Origin: an uncultured Candidatus Saccharibacteria bacterium
Lineage (GTDB): Bacteria; Patescibacteriota; Saccharimonadia; Saccharimonadales; Saccharimonadaceae
NCBI GenBank assembly: GCA_937936045.1
Contig: CALGXC010000004.1
Span: 186,001-250,000, forward strand
Reading direction: 5' to 3'
Length of the DNA: 64,000 bases
Numbering within the stretch: position 1 is the stretch's first letter; each line of letters opens with the position of its first letter. The position numbers and the translations under genes were made by a program. This document shows positions 16,533 through 25,124 of the stretch, piece after piece. The notes under the pieces are model-generated. The model was not told where the DNA came from and ran no database searches. It saw only the letters and a program-made list of their open reading frames with translations.

Positions 16533-17026
16533 AAACTACCCCAACATCCATACTTGACGCTTGCTGTGGCGGCCGTATGTTTTACTTTGAAAAAGACCAC
16601 CCAAATATACTGTACATAGATCGCCGCCGTGAAACTGTCGAGATGAAAGACAGAGACAAGATTAGGACACTAGAAATCAACCCAGATCTAGTCATAGACT
16701 TTACAGACATGAAGTTCCCTGATGAGTGCTTTAATTTTGTCGTCTTCGATCCGCCCCACCTCATCAACTGCGGCAAGAATAGTTGGCTTGCCAAGAAATA
16801 CGGCAAGTTGGACAAAGACACTTGGCAGGATACCCTGAGCAAAGGCTTGAGCGAATGCCTACGTGTCGTAAAGCCTGGCTGCGTTGTCGCTATGAAGTGG
16901 AGCGAGCGCGATATTAAAACCACTGAATTACTAAAAATATTACCTCAAAAACCAGCCTTCGGCGATAAGTCTGGAATGACGCGGTGGCTGTTTTTTGTGA
17001 AAGGAGTAAATGATGAGAATATCTAG
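16529..17026 (+). CDS. SAM-dependent DNA methyltransferase
   Basis: A 165-aa class I methyltransferase. The SAM-site strand is ILDACCGG (residues 8-15), and motif IV reads VVFDPPH (residues 71-77), the DPPY-type loop of N4-cytosine and N6-adenine methylases. Then come a helix and GCVVAMKWSE. It is the second DNA methylase in the operon, with no restriction partner, so protection of phage DNA is the likely role. Confidence 0.75.
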   Translation: MKTTPTSILDACCGGRMFYFEKDHPNILYIDRRRETVEMKDRDKIRTLEINPDLVIDFTDMKFPDECFNFVVFDPPHLINCGKNSWLAKKYGKLDKDTWQDTLSKGLSECLRVVKPGCVVAMKWSERDIKTTELLKILPQKPAFGDKSGMTRWLFFVKGVNDENI

Positions 17027-17234
17027 TTTTATACATCAAAAAAGAATCAAGTGGCTGAAGTGGCGAATTAAACGAAATGGAGTTTGGCTTGATTGTGCAA
17101 GAGATGCTTACAACCGTGCCTGTGCCAAGGGAATCCGGAGCTATCACAGGTCTCGGCCGTTTGTGCAGCAGATACTCCACTACGAGAATAAAATATTGTT
17201 ATGTAGCGCAAAATTTACCCAACGGAAAAAATGA
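17010..17234 (+). CDS. Small basic phage protein
   Basis: A 74-aa Arg/Lys-rich protein with GGAG upstream of twin ATGs at 17010/17013. It overlaps the methyltransferase by 17 bases. No motif recognised. Confidence 0.45.
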   Translation: MMRISSFIHQKRIKWLKWRIKRNGVWLDCARDAYNRACAKGIRSYHRSRPFVQQILHYENKILLCSAKFTQRKK

Positions 17235-17243
17235 GCAAGAGAA

Positions 17244-17432
17244 ATGACGAAAAGTGAGCTAAAACCATCTATCCACTGCAACAAATGTCATAAGTGGATA
17301 AAATACGACTACTACTATGGCTATAGTCACTATTGCAGTGGACGTGTAAAAGATATTTATAGAGTTGCACGTAAAAGACTGCTCTATAAACTCCCTTCGA
17401 AATCGTCATGCCCAAATTTTTGGAATGTATGA
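17244..17432 (+). CDS. Small zinc-knuckle-like protein
   Basis: A 62-aa basic, Tyr-rich protein with C-x2-CHKW and a second HYC, possibly a metal-binding knuckle. No strong ribosome site was seen. The protein is uncertain. Confidence 0.35.
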   Translation: MTKSELKPSIHCNKCHKWIKYDYYYGYSHYCSGRVKDIYRVARKRLLYKLPSKSSCPNFWNV

Positions 17433-17508
17433 CATTGCCGAAGATTTAAACTCTGCGAGCGTAGTGTACAATCCAGAAACCGATAAACGAATAAGAAAGG
17501 AAATTGAA

Positions 17509-17772
17509 ATGAAGAAAGCTATAACAGACCTCCCTACACCAGAAGAGGTCACCCGAATCACTGAAACTTTAGATTTAGCAAGCAAACTAGATAACGCTGT
17601 CATTGCTAAATTAAGCAGCTCCAAAAGCAAAAGCTCCACGCCAAAAATTGGCGAACTGTGCGGCATGGATTTGCTAATCGACCTGTCTAACGCGCCAGAT
17701 GAAGCAAAATATGAGCTGTATTTTAAGGCGCGGACTGTGCTTGAAGAGGTTATGGCTAAACTTACCAAATAA
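17509..17772 (+). CDS. Hypothetical phage protein
   Basis: An 87-aa helical protein from ATG 17509, which has AAAGGA seven bases upstream; a longer TTG frame exists but has no ribosome site. A Ser/Lys-rich linker divides two helical parts. Last gene of the left operon. Confidence 0.5.
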   Translation: MKKAITDLPTPEEVTRITETLDLASKLDNAVIAKLSSSKSKSSTPKIGELCGMDLLIDLSNAPDEAKYELYFKARTVLEEVMAKLTK

Positions 17773-17787
17773 ATTAGCGACAAAAAT

Positions 17788-17810
17788 AACCCTTCTGATT
17801 CAGAAGGGTT
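17788..17810 (-). terminator. Terminator between convergent genes
   Basis: A 9-bp perfect stem (17788-17796/17802-17810). On the minus strand it is followed by ATTTTTG, so it best serves the DUF3800 gene. It may also stop the left operon from the other side. Confidence 0.65.
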
Positions 17811-17926
17811 ATCCCAACCAGGCGACGTATTTACAATACGCTTAATCAATTTGATCGCTTGTGGCTGTGCAACAGTACTTACGTCTGTAACACTATACTA
17901 CCATGCTAAGCGCAATGGCGCAAGCA

Positions 17927-18643
17927 TTATGGCAATAAAATATCATTATGATATGGGATATTAGTATAGAGCTTCGGACGGTTGAAATTCCTACCGTGCC
18001 ATAAGCGATTGGCTAGAATATCGCTTGCCTGAACCAGATAATCTAGGGATGAATCGCAAAACTTTATGCTAATTTTGAAGTCGGCAAAGAGTATCGGAGG
18101 GTAAAACATGCCGTAATCAAAATTACGAATTCCATGCATTAGCTCCTCTCGAATGCTATCTGAGAGTTTATAGTATCCGTTGGTTGATGTGTGTTGCTGG
18201 TCAATGTAGACTCGCAGAGAAACCGGCTTGTCTGCATCAATTTTGCCAGACGCAATTAGCTTCTCTAGCTTAGACTTTATCATTCTCTTTAGGACATAGT
18301 CTTTGTAGCGATGAATCGATAGTTTATTTGCCATAATAGATTCATTGACGTCAGGCAGCTTCACTGTAGCACTAAGGCTATTGAATGACTTGACGCAATT
18401 ATACAGACTTCTCTTGTATTTAATCTCTAAGCCAGCCGCTTTTAACTCCGACTCCATCGACATTCCGAGGCTAGACTTTATATCTCTAGACATCGTCTTG
18501 AACTGCTCTCTTGCTGCGATACGTTCATGATTATCCAAGAACAGATATCCAGCGTATATGAAATAATCATGCCCAGAATTAAGAGAGAAAACACCAGAAT
18601 CATCTAGGTATATCGATATTTCTTGATACTCTTTATCACTCAT
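17927..18643 (-). CDS. DUF3800 domain protein (accessory cargo)
   Basis: A 238-aa protein with the DUF3800 hallmarks: N-terminal ISIYLDDSG (an acidic pair in a beta strand, RNase H-like fold) and C-terminal YLVQASDILANRLWHG with the conserved Asp. DUF3800 proteins are predicted metal-dependent nucleases, frequent in prophages and defence loci. It is one of few prophage genes on the minus strand, with its own TATAAT box (18654-18659) ten bases before the ATG, so it is probably expressed in the lysogen. Confidence 0.8.
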   Translation of the reverse strand: MSDKEYQEISIYLDDSGVFSLNSGHDYFIYAGYLFLDNHERIAAREQFKTMSRDIKSSLGMSMESELKAAGLEIKYKRSLYNCVKSFNSLSATVKLPDVNESIMANKLSIHRYKDYVLKRMIKSKLEKLIASGKIDADKPVSLRVYIDQQHTSTNGYYKLSDSIREELMHGIRNFDYGMFYPPILFADFKISIKFCDSSLDYLVQASDILANRLWHGRNFNRPKLYTNIPYHNDILLP

Positions 18644-18653
18644 ATTAGTAATA

Positions 18654-18707
18654 ATTATAACATTTTTCGTAAAAATGTTTGAGAATCCAAAAAGCTCATG
18701 ATATGGT
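18654..18707. promoter_or_regulatory. Divergent promoters around a palindromic operator
   Basis: The minus-strand -10 TATAAT (18654-18659) serves DUF3800. The plus-strand promoter TTGAGA (18679-18684), 17 bases, TATGGT (18702-18707) serves the portal operon. Between them is a 9-bp inverted repeat, AACATTTTT and AAAAATGTT, around CGT (18659-18679), touching the edge of both promoters. This is where a regulator of both would bind. Confidence 0.6.
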
Positions 18708-18743
18708 AATTATGTAATAGCTACTAGCGGGAAAGTCCGCAGG

Positions 18744-18778
18744 AGGCTCGCAGAGAAATCTGGGGGCTTTTTATTTTG
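18744..18778 (+). terminator. Attenuator hairpin before the portal gene
   Basis: A stem of about 10 bp with one mismatch and a GAAA tetraloop (18744-18770) followed by TTTTTATTTT. It lies between the late promoter and the portal ATG, so transcription of the head operon would be reduced unless the hairpin is bypassed. Confidence 0.55.
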
Positions 18779-18789
18779 GAAAAGAAATT

Positions 18790-20667
18790 ATGAAAGCAAG
18801 CGATTTAGGTAAAGACTATCAAGAATCAAGGACAAATATGATCCACACGCACGAGACATGGCGTGTCTTACTCGATATTGCCTATGCCAAGCTGTCTACT
18901 GAAAAAGGTTTTAAGTCTCGTGTTCGCGAAGGTAGCTTGAGTTCTCTGATATTAGAACGATCCTCCCGCGTGGTGGCGCAGCTGCCAACCGGACGCATCC
19001 GCTCACTTAGCCGCCGAGACCAAGGCAAAGCAATGCTGATGGACTTAGTTTGGACTAAGTACGTTATCCCCAACGCCAAAAGTCAGTGGTCATTCATGAC
19101 GAAGCTCCGTATGTGGGATTACTATTCCCTTATCTACGGTGCTATGCCAGTTCAGTACGATTACCGAGTTGACGAGGATTATGTCGGTCCTGATTTTAGA
19201 GTGATAAATCCGACGGAATGCTTCCCGCAGGTTGGCAATACTAGTTTGAATGATTGCGACGCTGTCTATATCGTTACCTACCATAGCAAACGCTATCTGC
19301 AAAGCCGTATGAAGTTTAAGGACTGGAATAGAGCCTCTGTCCAGACTATCCTCGATAAAGTAACCGAGAAGCATCAGCCATCAGACGCCAAGGAAACGGC
19401 TACTAACCTGCAACAGGAGCGCGGCGAGGCGGCGACCCTACACCAAGGGCAAATTACTCTGGTTACTCGATATGAGCGTGGCAAGAATGGGCGCTGGATT
19501 ACGTTCGCGCCAGATTTTGAGAATATTGTCGTTCGAAACATTAAGAACCCGCACGAATCTGGGCGTATACCTGTTGTATTTAAGTACGCTATACCATTGA
19601 TTGACTCTCTGTGGGGTATGGGCGATGTTGAGCGTGGCGCTTCATTACAGCGAGCAATCGACACAACCGTAAACCTAAATCTCGACTTCTCCAAGTTCAA
19701 GATATTCCCGCCAATGTGGTATAAAGGTGATGCTGTTGATCCATCTCTAATGCGTTATGAGCCAGGTGGTAAAATCCGTACTGCTAATGGACAATCTGAC
19801 TTTGGCTTCGTCAATCCAGGCGCTAGCCCATCAAATGAGTTCCAAGCGACCTATCAGTTCCTGAAGGGTGCGTTGCTCAATCAAAACGGTACGACTGATA
19901 CCACGATATCCGCAAGCGACGGTCTGCCGGGCTTTGGTCGAACACCAGAAGCCTTGAGCAAACTTGAAAAGCGCGAAAACGCCCGCGATCAGTGGGATAG
20001 AAATATGTTTGAGGAGGCTTATGAAGAGCTGGTCGATGGCATGATAAACCTAATTGGTACCAAACAATCTGTTCCGATAAAGTTTCATGTCTTTGACGAC
20101 GAGATCCTGGATATCATCAAGTCTGGACACAAGGATCTGCTAGACATCTTCGATTCAGCCAAGAGTTACCGAATAGGTACCGACCCAGAGACTGGCGAAA
20201 ACGGTATGGTTGAGTACATCAACGCCCACGGTACAGCCGAAATGAAGATTGACCATACCAAACTGTCCGGTAAGTGGATGTATCGAATAGATGCTGGCAC
20301 GACCGCCGCTAACGATCAGAAAGATGAGTATGAGCGCGTCTATAATCTCGTTGAGTTGCTGTCATCTCAGGCTGGTGCGTGGCTAATGGACGGTGCACAA
20401 GAAGATGGACGCAAGGTCAACAGGACAGAGCTACTTGACCAGCTTATCGCAGCTAGTGGCATTAAAAACAAAGATAAAATCTTTGACCCGTACGCTCAGG
20501 AAAACGACAAGACGAAGCCATTTACCCCAGAGATGCTTAACGATCCTCAAATGGTAAGCATGTTACAGCAACAGATTCAAGGGCAGTCTGAAGAGCGGTC
20601 GCAAGCGCCGCAGGATATACAGCAAAATCAAGAAGTCCAACAACTTCAGCCGATGGAGGCGGCATAA
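18790..20667 (+). CDS. Portal protein (P22-like)
   Basis: A 625-aa protein. Its features are those of large podovirus portals: an early WRVLLDIAYAKLS helix, the wing region with VINPTECFP, the conserved GRIPVVFKYAIPLIDSLWGMGD, the GFGRTPEALSKLEKRENARD stem helix and a Gln-rich C-terminus (~590-625) that could form a barrel. It forms the dodecameric DNA channel at the capsid vertex. First gene of the head operon, followed two bases later by the next gene. Confidence 0.88.
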   Translation: MKASDLGKDYQESRTNMIHTHETWRVLLDIAYAKLSTEKGFKSRVREGSLSSLILERSSRVVAQLPTGRIRSLSRRDQGKAMLMDLVWTKYVIPNAKSQWSFMTKLRMWDYYSLIYGAMPVQYDYRVDEDYVGPDFRVINPTECFPQVGNTSLNDCDAVYIVTYHSKRYLQSRMKFKDWNRASVQTILDKVTEKHQPSDAKETATNLQQERGEAATLHQGQITLVTRYERGKNGRWITFAPDFENIVVRNIKNPHESGRIPVVFKYAIPLIDSLWGMGDVERGASLQRAIDTTVNLNLDFSKFKIFPPMWYKGDAVDPSLMRYEPGGKIRTANGQSDFGFVNPGASPSNEFQATYQFLKGALLNQNGTTDTTISASDGLPGFGRTPEALSKLEKRENARDQWDRNMFEEAYEELVDGMINLIGTKQSVPIKFHVFDDEILDIIKSGHKDLLDIFDSAKSYRIGTDPETGENGMVEYINAHGTAEMKIDHTKLSGKWMYRIDAGTTAANDQKDEYERVYNLVELLSSQAGAWLMDGAQEDGRKVNRTELLDQLIAASGIKNKDKIFDPYAQENDKTKPFTPEMLNDPQMVSMLQQQIQGQSEERSQAPQDIQQNQEVQQLQPMEAA

Positions 20668-20668
20668 T

Positions 20669-21016
20669 ATGGAGAACATTTTAGACAGCGATATCAATTC
20701 CCTACCACTTACACCAGTGGCTGAGGAGCTAAGCCTAGAGGCAAAAGTAGCAGAAGCCCGCCAGCGTGCTGAGGTAGCCGATATTGCTTCAATCCCAGGT
20801 TGGCCGCGCATCAAGGAGCAGATGAAGCAGGACGCGTTAAATCTGAGGCTCCACAGAGACCTAGAGTTTGGTCCTAATGATTCTGATGAAAAAGTTGGTA
20901 AAGAGGTGCGGTCTAGGCTGCTAATGGCACAGTGGATCGAGAAGTATATCGAGAGAATTGAGGGTGCGGTATTAGCTGTCGAAGTAATGACCAAGGAGGC
21001 TGAAGATGAACAGTAA
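20669..21016 (+). CDS. Hypothetical protein between portal and scaffold
   Basis: A 115-aa, mostly helical, acidic protein whose ATG follows the portal stop by one base. Genes here in related phages are small head-assembly or unknown proteins. No motif recognised. Confidence 0.55.
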   Translation: MENILDSDINSLPLTPVAEELSLEAKVAEARQRAEVADIASIPGWPRIKEQMKQDALNLRLHRDLEFGPNDSDEKVGKEVRSRLLMAQWIEKYIERIEGAVLAVEVMTKEAEDEQ

Positions 21017-21257
21017 TCCTAACCCGTATGAGACGTCAAACACGGAGTCAGAGCTAGTCGAAAAACCGCATTATGCCGAACTGGATATGAGTAGTATCAC
21101 GCCGCAGCACAAACCAGACAGTGAATGGCGGCAAAACGGCACAAGCCTAAGGTGCATAAGTTGCCAGAACGAACACGGTATATTTTTGCCGCCGGGGACT
21201 TTCTACACTGGCAAAACTGACGAGAAAGGAATGCCTATCGTTGAGAAGAGGTTCTGA
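21006..21257 (+). CDS. Hypothetical small protein with CxxC
   Basis: An 83-aa protein overlapping the previous gene by 11 bases. The second half has LRCISCQNEHGIFLPPGTFY, a compact beta-like domain with one CxxC. Function unknown. Confidence 0.5.
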   Translation: MNSNPNPYETSNTESELVEKPHYAELDMSSITPQHKPDSEWRQNGTSLRCISCQNEHGIFLPPGTFYTGKTDEKGMPIVEKRF

Positions 21258-21266
21258 GGTAGGTTG

Positions 21267-21307
21267 CGTTTCCGGCTGGTCTTTTACCACCCTACTAGCC
21301 GGAAACG
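21267..21307 (+). promoter_or_regulatory. Strong hairpin without T tract upstream of scaffold gene
   Basis: An 11-bp perfect inverted repeat (21267-21277/21297-21307) with a 19-base loop. No T run follows, so it is probably not a terminator. It may be an mRNA processing or stability element that separates portal from scaffold and capsid expression. Confidence 0.5.
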
Positions 21308-21369
21308 GAGCGTATCTCCCGCCGCGGACTGCGTAAGTGTCTTGGCTAAATTAAACGAAAGGATGTAGC

Positions 21370-22251
21370 ATGTCTACTTCTAGCGACACCGGACTATCGG
21401 CCGAACAGGTCGAGGCGGTAGAAAATATGGCGCTAACAGACGGCGGAGAAGCAACCGCCACACCAGAGACGCCGGCTGGTGAGAATCAAACTACGAACGA
21501 AACAACAGCGACTGGTGCGGAGGGTGCTGATGGCGACGGTCAACAGCAGTCCAATGGTGATTCCAAAGCTGAAGCAGAAGTCGGTACAGACACACAAAAC
21601 GGGCGTCCAGACAAGCAATCGCGCCTCAATCAGCGTTTCGCTGCATTGACTAGCCAATTGCATGAGAAGGACGAGTATATCGAGTCTCTTAAGCAGGAGA
21701 TGGCACGAAAAAACCAGCAAGACCAGCTTAAGCCCCCTACTCCTGATGAAGATGGCAATTACAGCGCCAGCGACATCATGGATTATAACCAAAAACAAGC
21801 CCAGCAAGCTGCCAATACTGCAGTAGAGGCAATGCAGGAACGCTTGGACGGTGAACAGGTGGCGTCGCGCTTTGATCGCGAAGAGGCAGAAATACTAAAA
21901 GCATATCCTATGCTTGACCCAAACAATGCTTCGTTAGATCCAACGGATCCGAACTGCTACAACGAGACCTTAGCTAAGGCGGTTGACAGCTATGTCCGAG
22001 GACGTATTGAGCCGCACATTTTAGCAAGGAACGTCGGAGCTCTTAAGAAGCTGTCGATTCGGAAGCTAGCCGATGAGTACTTAGAGCCTATCATGTCTGT
22101 AGCGCAAGCCGAGCGCGAGCGTGCCCAGCAAAGCCTACAGAACCTGAACGGACAAAGCTCTGGCATGTTTTCGTCGGCAGCAGGCTCAGGTGGCGGCGGA
22201 GATTCTATAGAGGAACTAGAGGCAAGGATCGGAAACATTAGTTTATCGTAA
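21370..22251 (+). CDS. Head scaffolding protein
   Basis: A 293-aa, very acidic, Gln-rich protein. The first ~75 residues look disordered; a coiled coil follows (LTSQLHEKDEYIESLKQEM) and the rest is helical, with a Gly-rich linker near the end. Composition, size and position just before the major capsid gene are those of phage scaffolds, which shape the procapsid and then leave. Confidence 0.8.
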   Translation: MSTSSDTGLSAEQVEAVENMALTDGGEATATPETPAGENQTTNETTATGAEGADGDGQQQSNGDSKAEAEVGTDTQNGRPDKQSRLNQRFAALTSQLHEKDEYIESLKQEMARKNQQDQLKPPTPDEDGNYSASDIMDYNQKQAQQAANTAVEAMQERLDGEQVASRFDREEAEILKAYPMLDPNNASLDPTDPNCYNETLAKAVDSYVRGRIEPHILARNVGALKKLSIRKLADEYLEPIMSVAQAERERAQQSLQNLNGQSSGMFSSAAGSGGGGDSIEELEARIGNISLS

Positions 22252-22291
22252 TCCATTTGGGTGGTAGTGGTTACAGAAAGGGCTGTTTAAC

Positions 22292-23209
22292 ATGGCTGAC
22301 ACTACTACTGCGCAGCTTCAGCACGATCTGCAAACCTATTTTGCGAAGAAAGTCCTTCGCGGAGCGGAGTTTCAGACTGTGCTTGACCAGTTCGGTCACA
22401 AAGAAACATTGCCAGAGGCATCAAGCAAAACGATCCAGTTTACCCGTTACTCGGACTTGGATATCGTTACTAACCCTCTGACGGAAGGGCAAGCCCCAGC
22501 AGGCAGCCAGCTGACAACTTCTGCTATCAATGCGGTTGTTGACCAGTATGGCGACTTTGTGACGCTTACTGACCTCGCAAAATTAACACCAAAACACTCA
22601 TCTGTTCAAAACGCTCTGAAGAAGCTCAGCGAGCAGTCATCGAAGAGCTATGACCGTGCTATTAACAAGGTCATCATCGCCGGTACTGCTGTACGCTACG
22701 CCAATTCAAAGACCGCACGCAACTTGCTGGCTGACGCAGACAAGCTGACCTGGGCAGATGTTCGAAAAGAGGTTTCCCGCTTGCGTACTGCAGGCGCACC
22801 AACCTTTAAGGATGGCAACTATGTCCTAGTTGTCGATCCAGCCGTCGAGCAAGACTTGATGGATGACGAGGCGTTCCGCCAGACGGTTTACCGCCAAGCA
22901 TCGAAGGAGAAATCCAACGAGCTATACAAGGGCGAATTAGTCTCGTTTGCTGGTGTAACGGTTGTTCGAAGCAATAATCTAATCACCGACAAGGGCGCAT
23001 CAAATGCGAAGGTGCACATTAGCTTGCTCTTCGGCGAAGACGCCTACGGCAACACCGACCTGCAGCATCTGAAAGTGTACAAGGAAGGTCCAGGCGGCGT
23101 GTCCGACCCACTTCATCAGAAGATGACGCTTGGTTGGAAGTTTGCTGCCAAGGCTGCCATTCTAAACAACAACTTTATGTGTCGTTTGGAATCCGGCTCG
23201 CTATACTAA
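22292..23209 (+). CDS. Major capsid protein (N4-gp56 family)
   Basis: A 305-aa protein with the N4-gp56-type pattern: a start rich in helix (LQTYFAKKVLRGAEF), IQFTRYSDLDIVTNPLTEG near residue 50, DQYGDFVTLTDLA, and NYVLVVDPAVEQDLMDD in the middle. It should have the HK97 fold and form the icosahedral shell. An AAAGGG site lies upstream of the ATG. Confidence 0.9.
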   Translation: MADTTTAQLQHDLQTYFAKKVLRGAEFQTVLDQFGHKETLPEASSKTIQFTRYSDLDIVTNPLTEGQAPAGSQLTTSAINAVVDQYGDFVTLTDLAKLTPKHSSVQNALKKLSEQSSKSYDRAINKVIIAGTAVRYANSKTARNLLADADKLTWADVRKEVSRLRTAGAPTFKDGNYVLVVDPAVEQDLMDDEAFRQTVYRQASKEKSNELYKGELVSFAGVTVVRSNNLITDKGASNAKVHISLLFGEDAYGNTDLQHLKVYKEGPGGVSDPLHQKMTLGWKFAAKAAILNNNFMCRLESGSLY

Positions 23210-23264
23210 ATTAACCGGGCGGTAGCTATACAAGCCGCCGCCCCCACACCATGGAAGGATAATC

Positions 23265-23681
23265 ATGGAAGGTAACGCACCAAATACTCTAGGTCCCACT
23301 ATGACCAACGTGCCGACTCCCCAGCCCCGCACACCACAGGCTGAATATGCCGCGCAAGCAGCACCGGACACAACACCGGCCGTCTCGCCAGCACCAGTAC
23401 CGCAACCAGAGCCAGAAGCTCCAGCGGAGCCAGTGCTTGAGCAGTCGGATCCAAAAGTCGCACAGTACGAGCCAGACACAAAACCAGTGTATGTCCATGT
23501 CAAACTGCGACGTACGGTGATGATTAACGGCAAGGGCTATCCAGCAGACAAAGACCTGACGGTACCAAAAGAAATTGCCGACGAGCTGTACCGCATTGAA
23601 GAGACTAACCTGGAGTACGAAGCAGATCTGCTCCGTGCAAACAACCAGGTCTCTACCCCAGCAGCCGAGCTGAAGGTTTAA
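23265..23681 (+). CDS. Pro-rich protein following the capsid gene
   Basis: A 138-aa protein. Residues ~10-65 are Pro/Ala/Glu-rich and probably extended; a small folded domain follows (YVHVKLRRTVMINGKGYPAD). Position after the capsid gene would suit a head decoration or completion protein, but this is inferred from position only. Confidence 0.55.
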   Translation: MEGNAPNTLGPTMTNVPTPQPRTPQAEYAAQAAPDTTPAVSPAPVPQPEPEAPAEPVLEQSDPKVAQYEPDTKPVYVHVKLRRTVMINGKGYPADKDLTVPKEIADELYRIEETNLEYEADLLRANNQVSTPAAELKV

Positions 23682-23778
23682 CAAGAACTAAGACAAACCA
23701 AAAAATACACACAAAACATAAAACCTCCACTGATAGCGCAGGTATGACACGCAATCTACTGGACGCTACGGAGAACCC

Positions 23779-23808
23779 AAAGACACCCCAACTCGCAAGG
23801 GTGTCTTT
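23779..23808 (+). terminator. Terminator of the head operon
   Basis: A 10-bp perfect stem (23779-23788/23799-23808) with AAAG and CTTT ends, about 100 bases after the last head gene and just before the convergent gene at 23810. Confidence 0.75.
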
Positions 23809-23809
23809 G

Positions 23810-24067
23810 TCATGGCAGACATTTTCCTATTATGACGCCAGTGGACAACCATATAGCAATTAACCACATATGCAGGTCGCTCCTAAATATTGCTTCTGTA
23901 TCATCAAGAATATGAAGCACTACAGTTGCGCAGATAGCTATAATTACAATAATAACCGCAGTACCCCAATTTATATTATTGTTTCCTATCGGAAAAATAA
24001 TCGCGCAAGCAGACATAAAAAGTGCCCCAGAGTGCTCTTTCGCATTGCGAAACAACTTCTTCATCAT
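23810..24067 (-). CDS. Small multi-helix membrane protein (accessory cargo)
   Basis: An 85-aa protein with about three hydrophobic helices (residues ~14-29, 34-52 and 65-83) and a basic N-terminus. It is on the minus strand with its own TATGAT box (24076-24081) eight bases before the ATG, opposite the CAP gene. Small membrane proteins expressed from prophages often act in superinfection exclusion; that is only a suggestion here. Confidence 0.6.
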   Translation of the reverse strand: MMKKLFRNAKEHSGALFMSACAIIFPIGNNNINWGTAVIIVIIAICATVVLHILDDTEAIFRSDLHMWLIAIWLSTGVIIGKCLP

Positions 24068-24104
24068 ATGGACAAATCATACCATATTTGCTATAATGAC
24101 GCCA
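24068..24104. promoter_or_regulatory. Overlapping divergent promoters
   Basis: Plus strand: TGGACA, 17-18 bases, TATAAT (24092-24097), then six bases to ATG 24104. Minus strand: TATGAT (24076-24081), then eight bases to ATG 24067. The two overlap in about 35 bases, so both transcripts would begin at or within a few bases of the start codon. Confidence 0.65.
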
Positions 24105-24841
24105 TGAAAAAAGGTGGTAAAAAAGAAAAAAACGACACGATGGTTACTAGAAAGAAGTGTCTCATCGACGTAACTATCGTCGGTACCGTCTGTTTTTTTC
24201 TCGGTTTTTTCTTCTGTCACACAGCATACCCTATTCTATACCGCAACAAGCTAGAAGCTGACAGGAAAAATGCCGAAGCTACCCTGGACTATAAGATACA
24301 GGAGCTGAAGGGGCTACAAGGACAAACTCCAGCCAAAAATCAGAGCCAGAATAAGTCAGCTTCATACAGCAAACACACTGTCTATGACATTACTCCAGAG
24401 ACTATGTTGTCCGAGGTGAACAAGATCCGCGCCGAGTACGGCGTCGCCCCCCTACAGCTAAATCCAGCTTTGAATAAGTCAGCACAGGAGAAGTGTGACG
24501 ATATGGTAACTAATAATTATTATGACCACAAGAATCCAATAACAGGACAACAAGGCTATGAAATTGCTATCAAGACGATGGGCGGTATCCGCGGATATTA
24601 TGGTGAGAATATGAATGTTATCTATGGCTCGGACAAGGGTACAGACGATTTACACGGAGACCGACTAGATGAGCGAACTGTCTTTAGCGGCACATACGGT
24701 TGGATGAAGAGCGAGCCACACGCTAAAGCCATTATCGACTCTAAATATACGCTAACTGGCTTTGGCAAGTGCACCAAGAACGACCACGGCGAATGGGGTA
24801 AGTGGTATTTTATTCAACACTTCTACAGCCCAACCCTATAG
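24104..24841 (+). CDS. CAP/SCP-domain secreted protein (accessory cargo)
   Basis: A 245-aa protein with a Lys-rich start, one N-terminal helix (~residues 22-42) acting as signal or anchor, a linker, and a CAP domain from ~100. Diagnostic pieces are EVNKIRAEYGVAPLQLNPAL, YDHKNP, GENM and W-x-SEPHAKAII. CAP proteins are extracytoplasmic and occur in secreted bacterial proteins of unclear biochemical role. Its own promoter suggests expression in the lysogen, where it could alter the cell surface. Confidence 0.85.
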   Translation: MKKGGKKEKNDTMVTRKKCLIDVTIVGTVCFFLGFFFCHTAYPILYRNKLEADRKNAEATLDYKIQELKGLQGQTPAKNQSQNKSASYSKHTVYDITPETMLSEVNKIRAEYGVAPLQLNPALNKSAQEKCDDMVTNNYYDHKNPITGQQGYEIAIKTMGGIRGYYGENMNVIYGSDKGTDDLHGDRLDERTVFSGTYGWMKSEPHAKAIIDSKYTLTGFGKCTKNDHGEWGKWYFIQHFYSPTL

Positions 24842-24884
24842 CTAAATAAAATCTGAAAAAAGTCTGACAAAATTTACCAAAATA

Positions 24885-25124
24885 TTGATAATTTGAAAAA
24901 ACGCATGATAACTTATAAATAAGCATGTGGTATTTCCTGTATTAAACCACGAGAAATACCGCTCCGTGAGCCGCAAGCTCGGCAACGGCTTTGGACGACC
25001 GGTCGTACGGCGGACATCAGGACTCCAGAGGCGAAAGACAAACTTGTATTAAGTGTGTCTTCGCAACTGGATAGTCCAAGCGAAACAACAGCCCTTTTGC
25101 GAAGCGCAAGAAAGGGCTATTTTT
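24885..25124 (+). promoter_or_regulatory. Promoter, structured leader and terminator-like hairpin at the gene start
   Basis: A promoter with TTGATA (24885-24890) and GATAAC at 16 bases, or TATAAA (24914-24919), begins a leader of roughly 190 bases. It holds an 8-bp hairpin (24929-24936/24953-24960). A second hairpin with 8-bp outer arms (25090-25097/25111-25118) is followed by ATTTTTATGG, where the ATG is the start codon. The purine-rich ribosome site AAGAAAGGG lies in its 3' arm, so folding would both stop transcription and hide the site. Confidence 0.55.
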
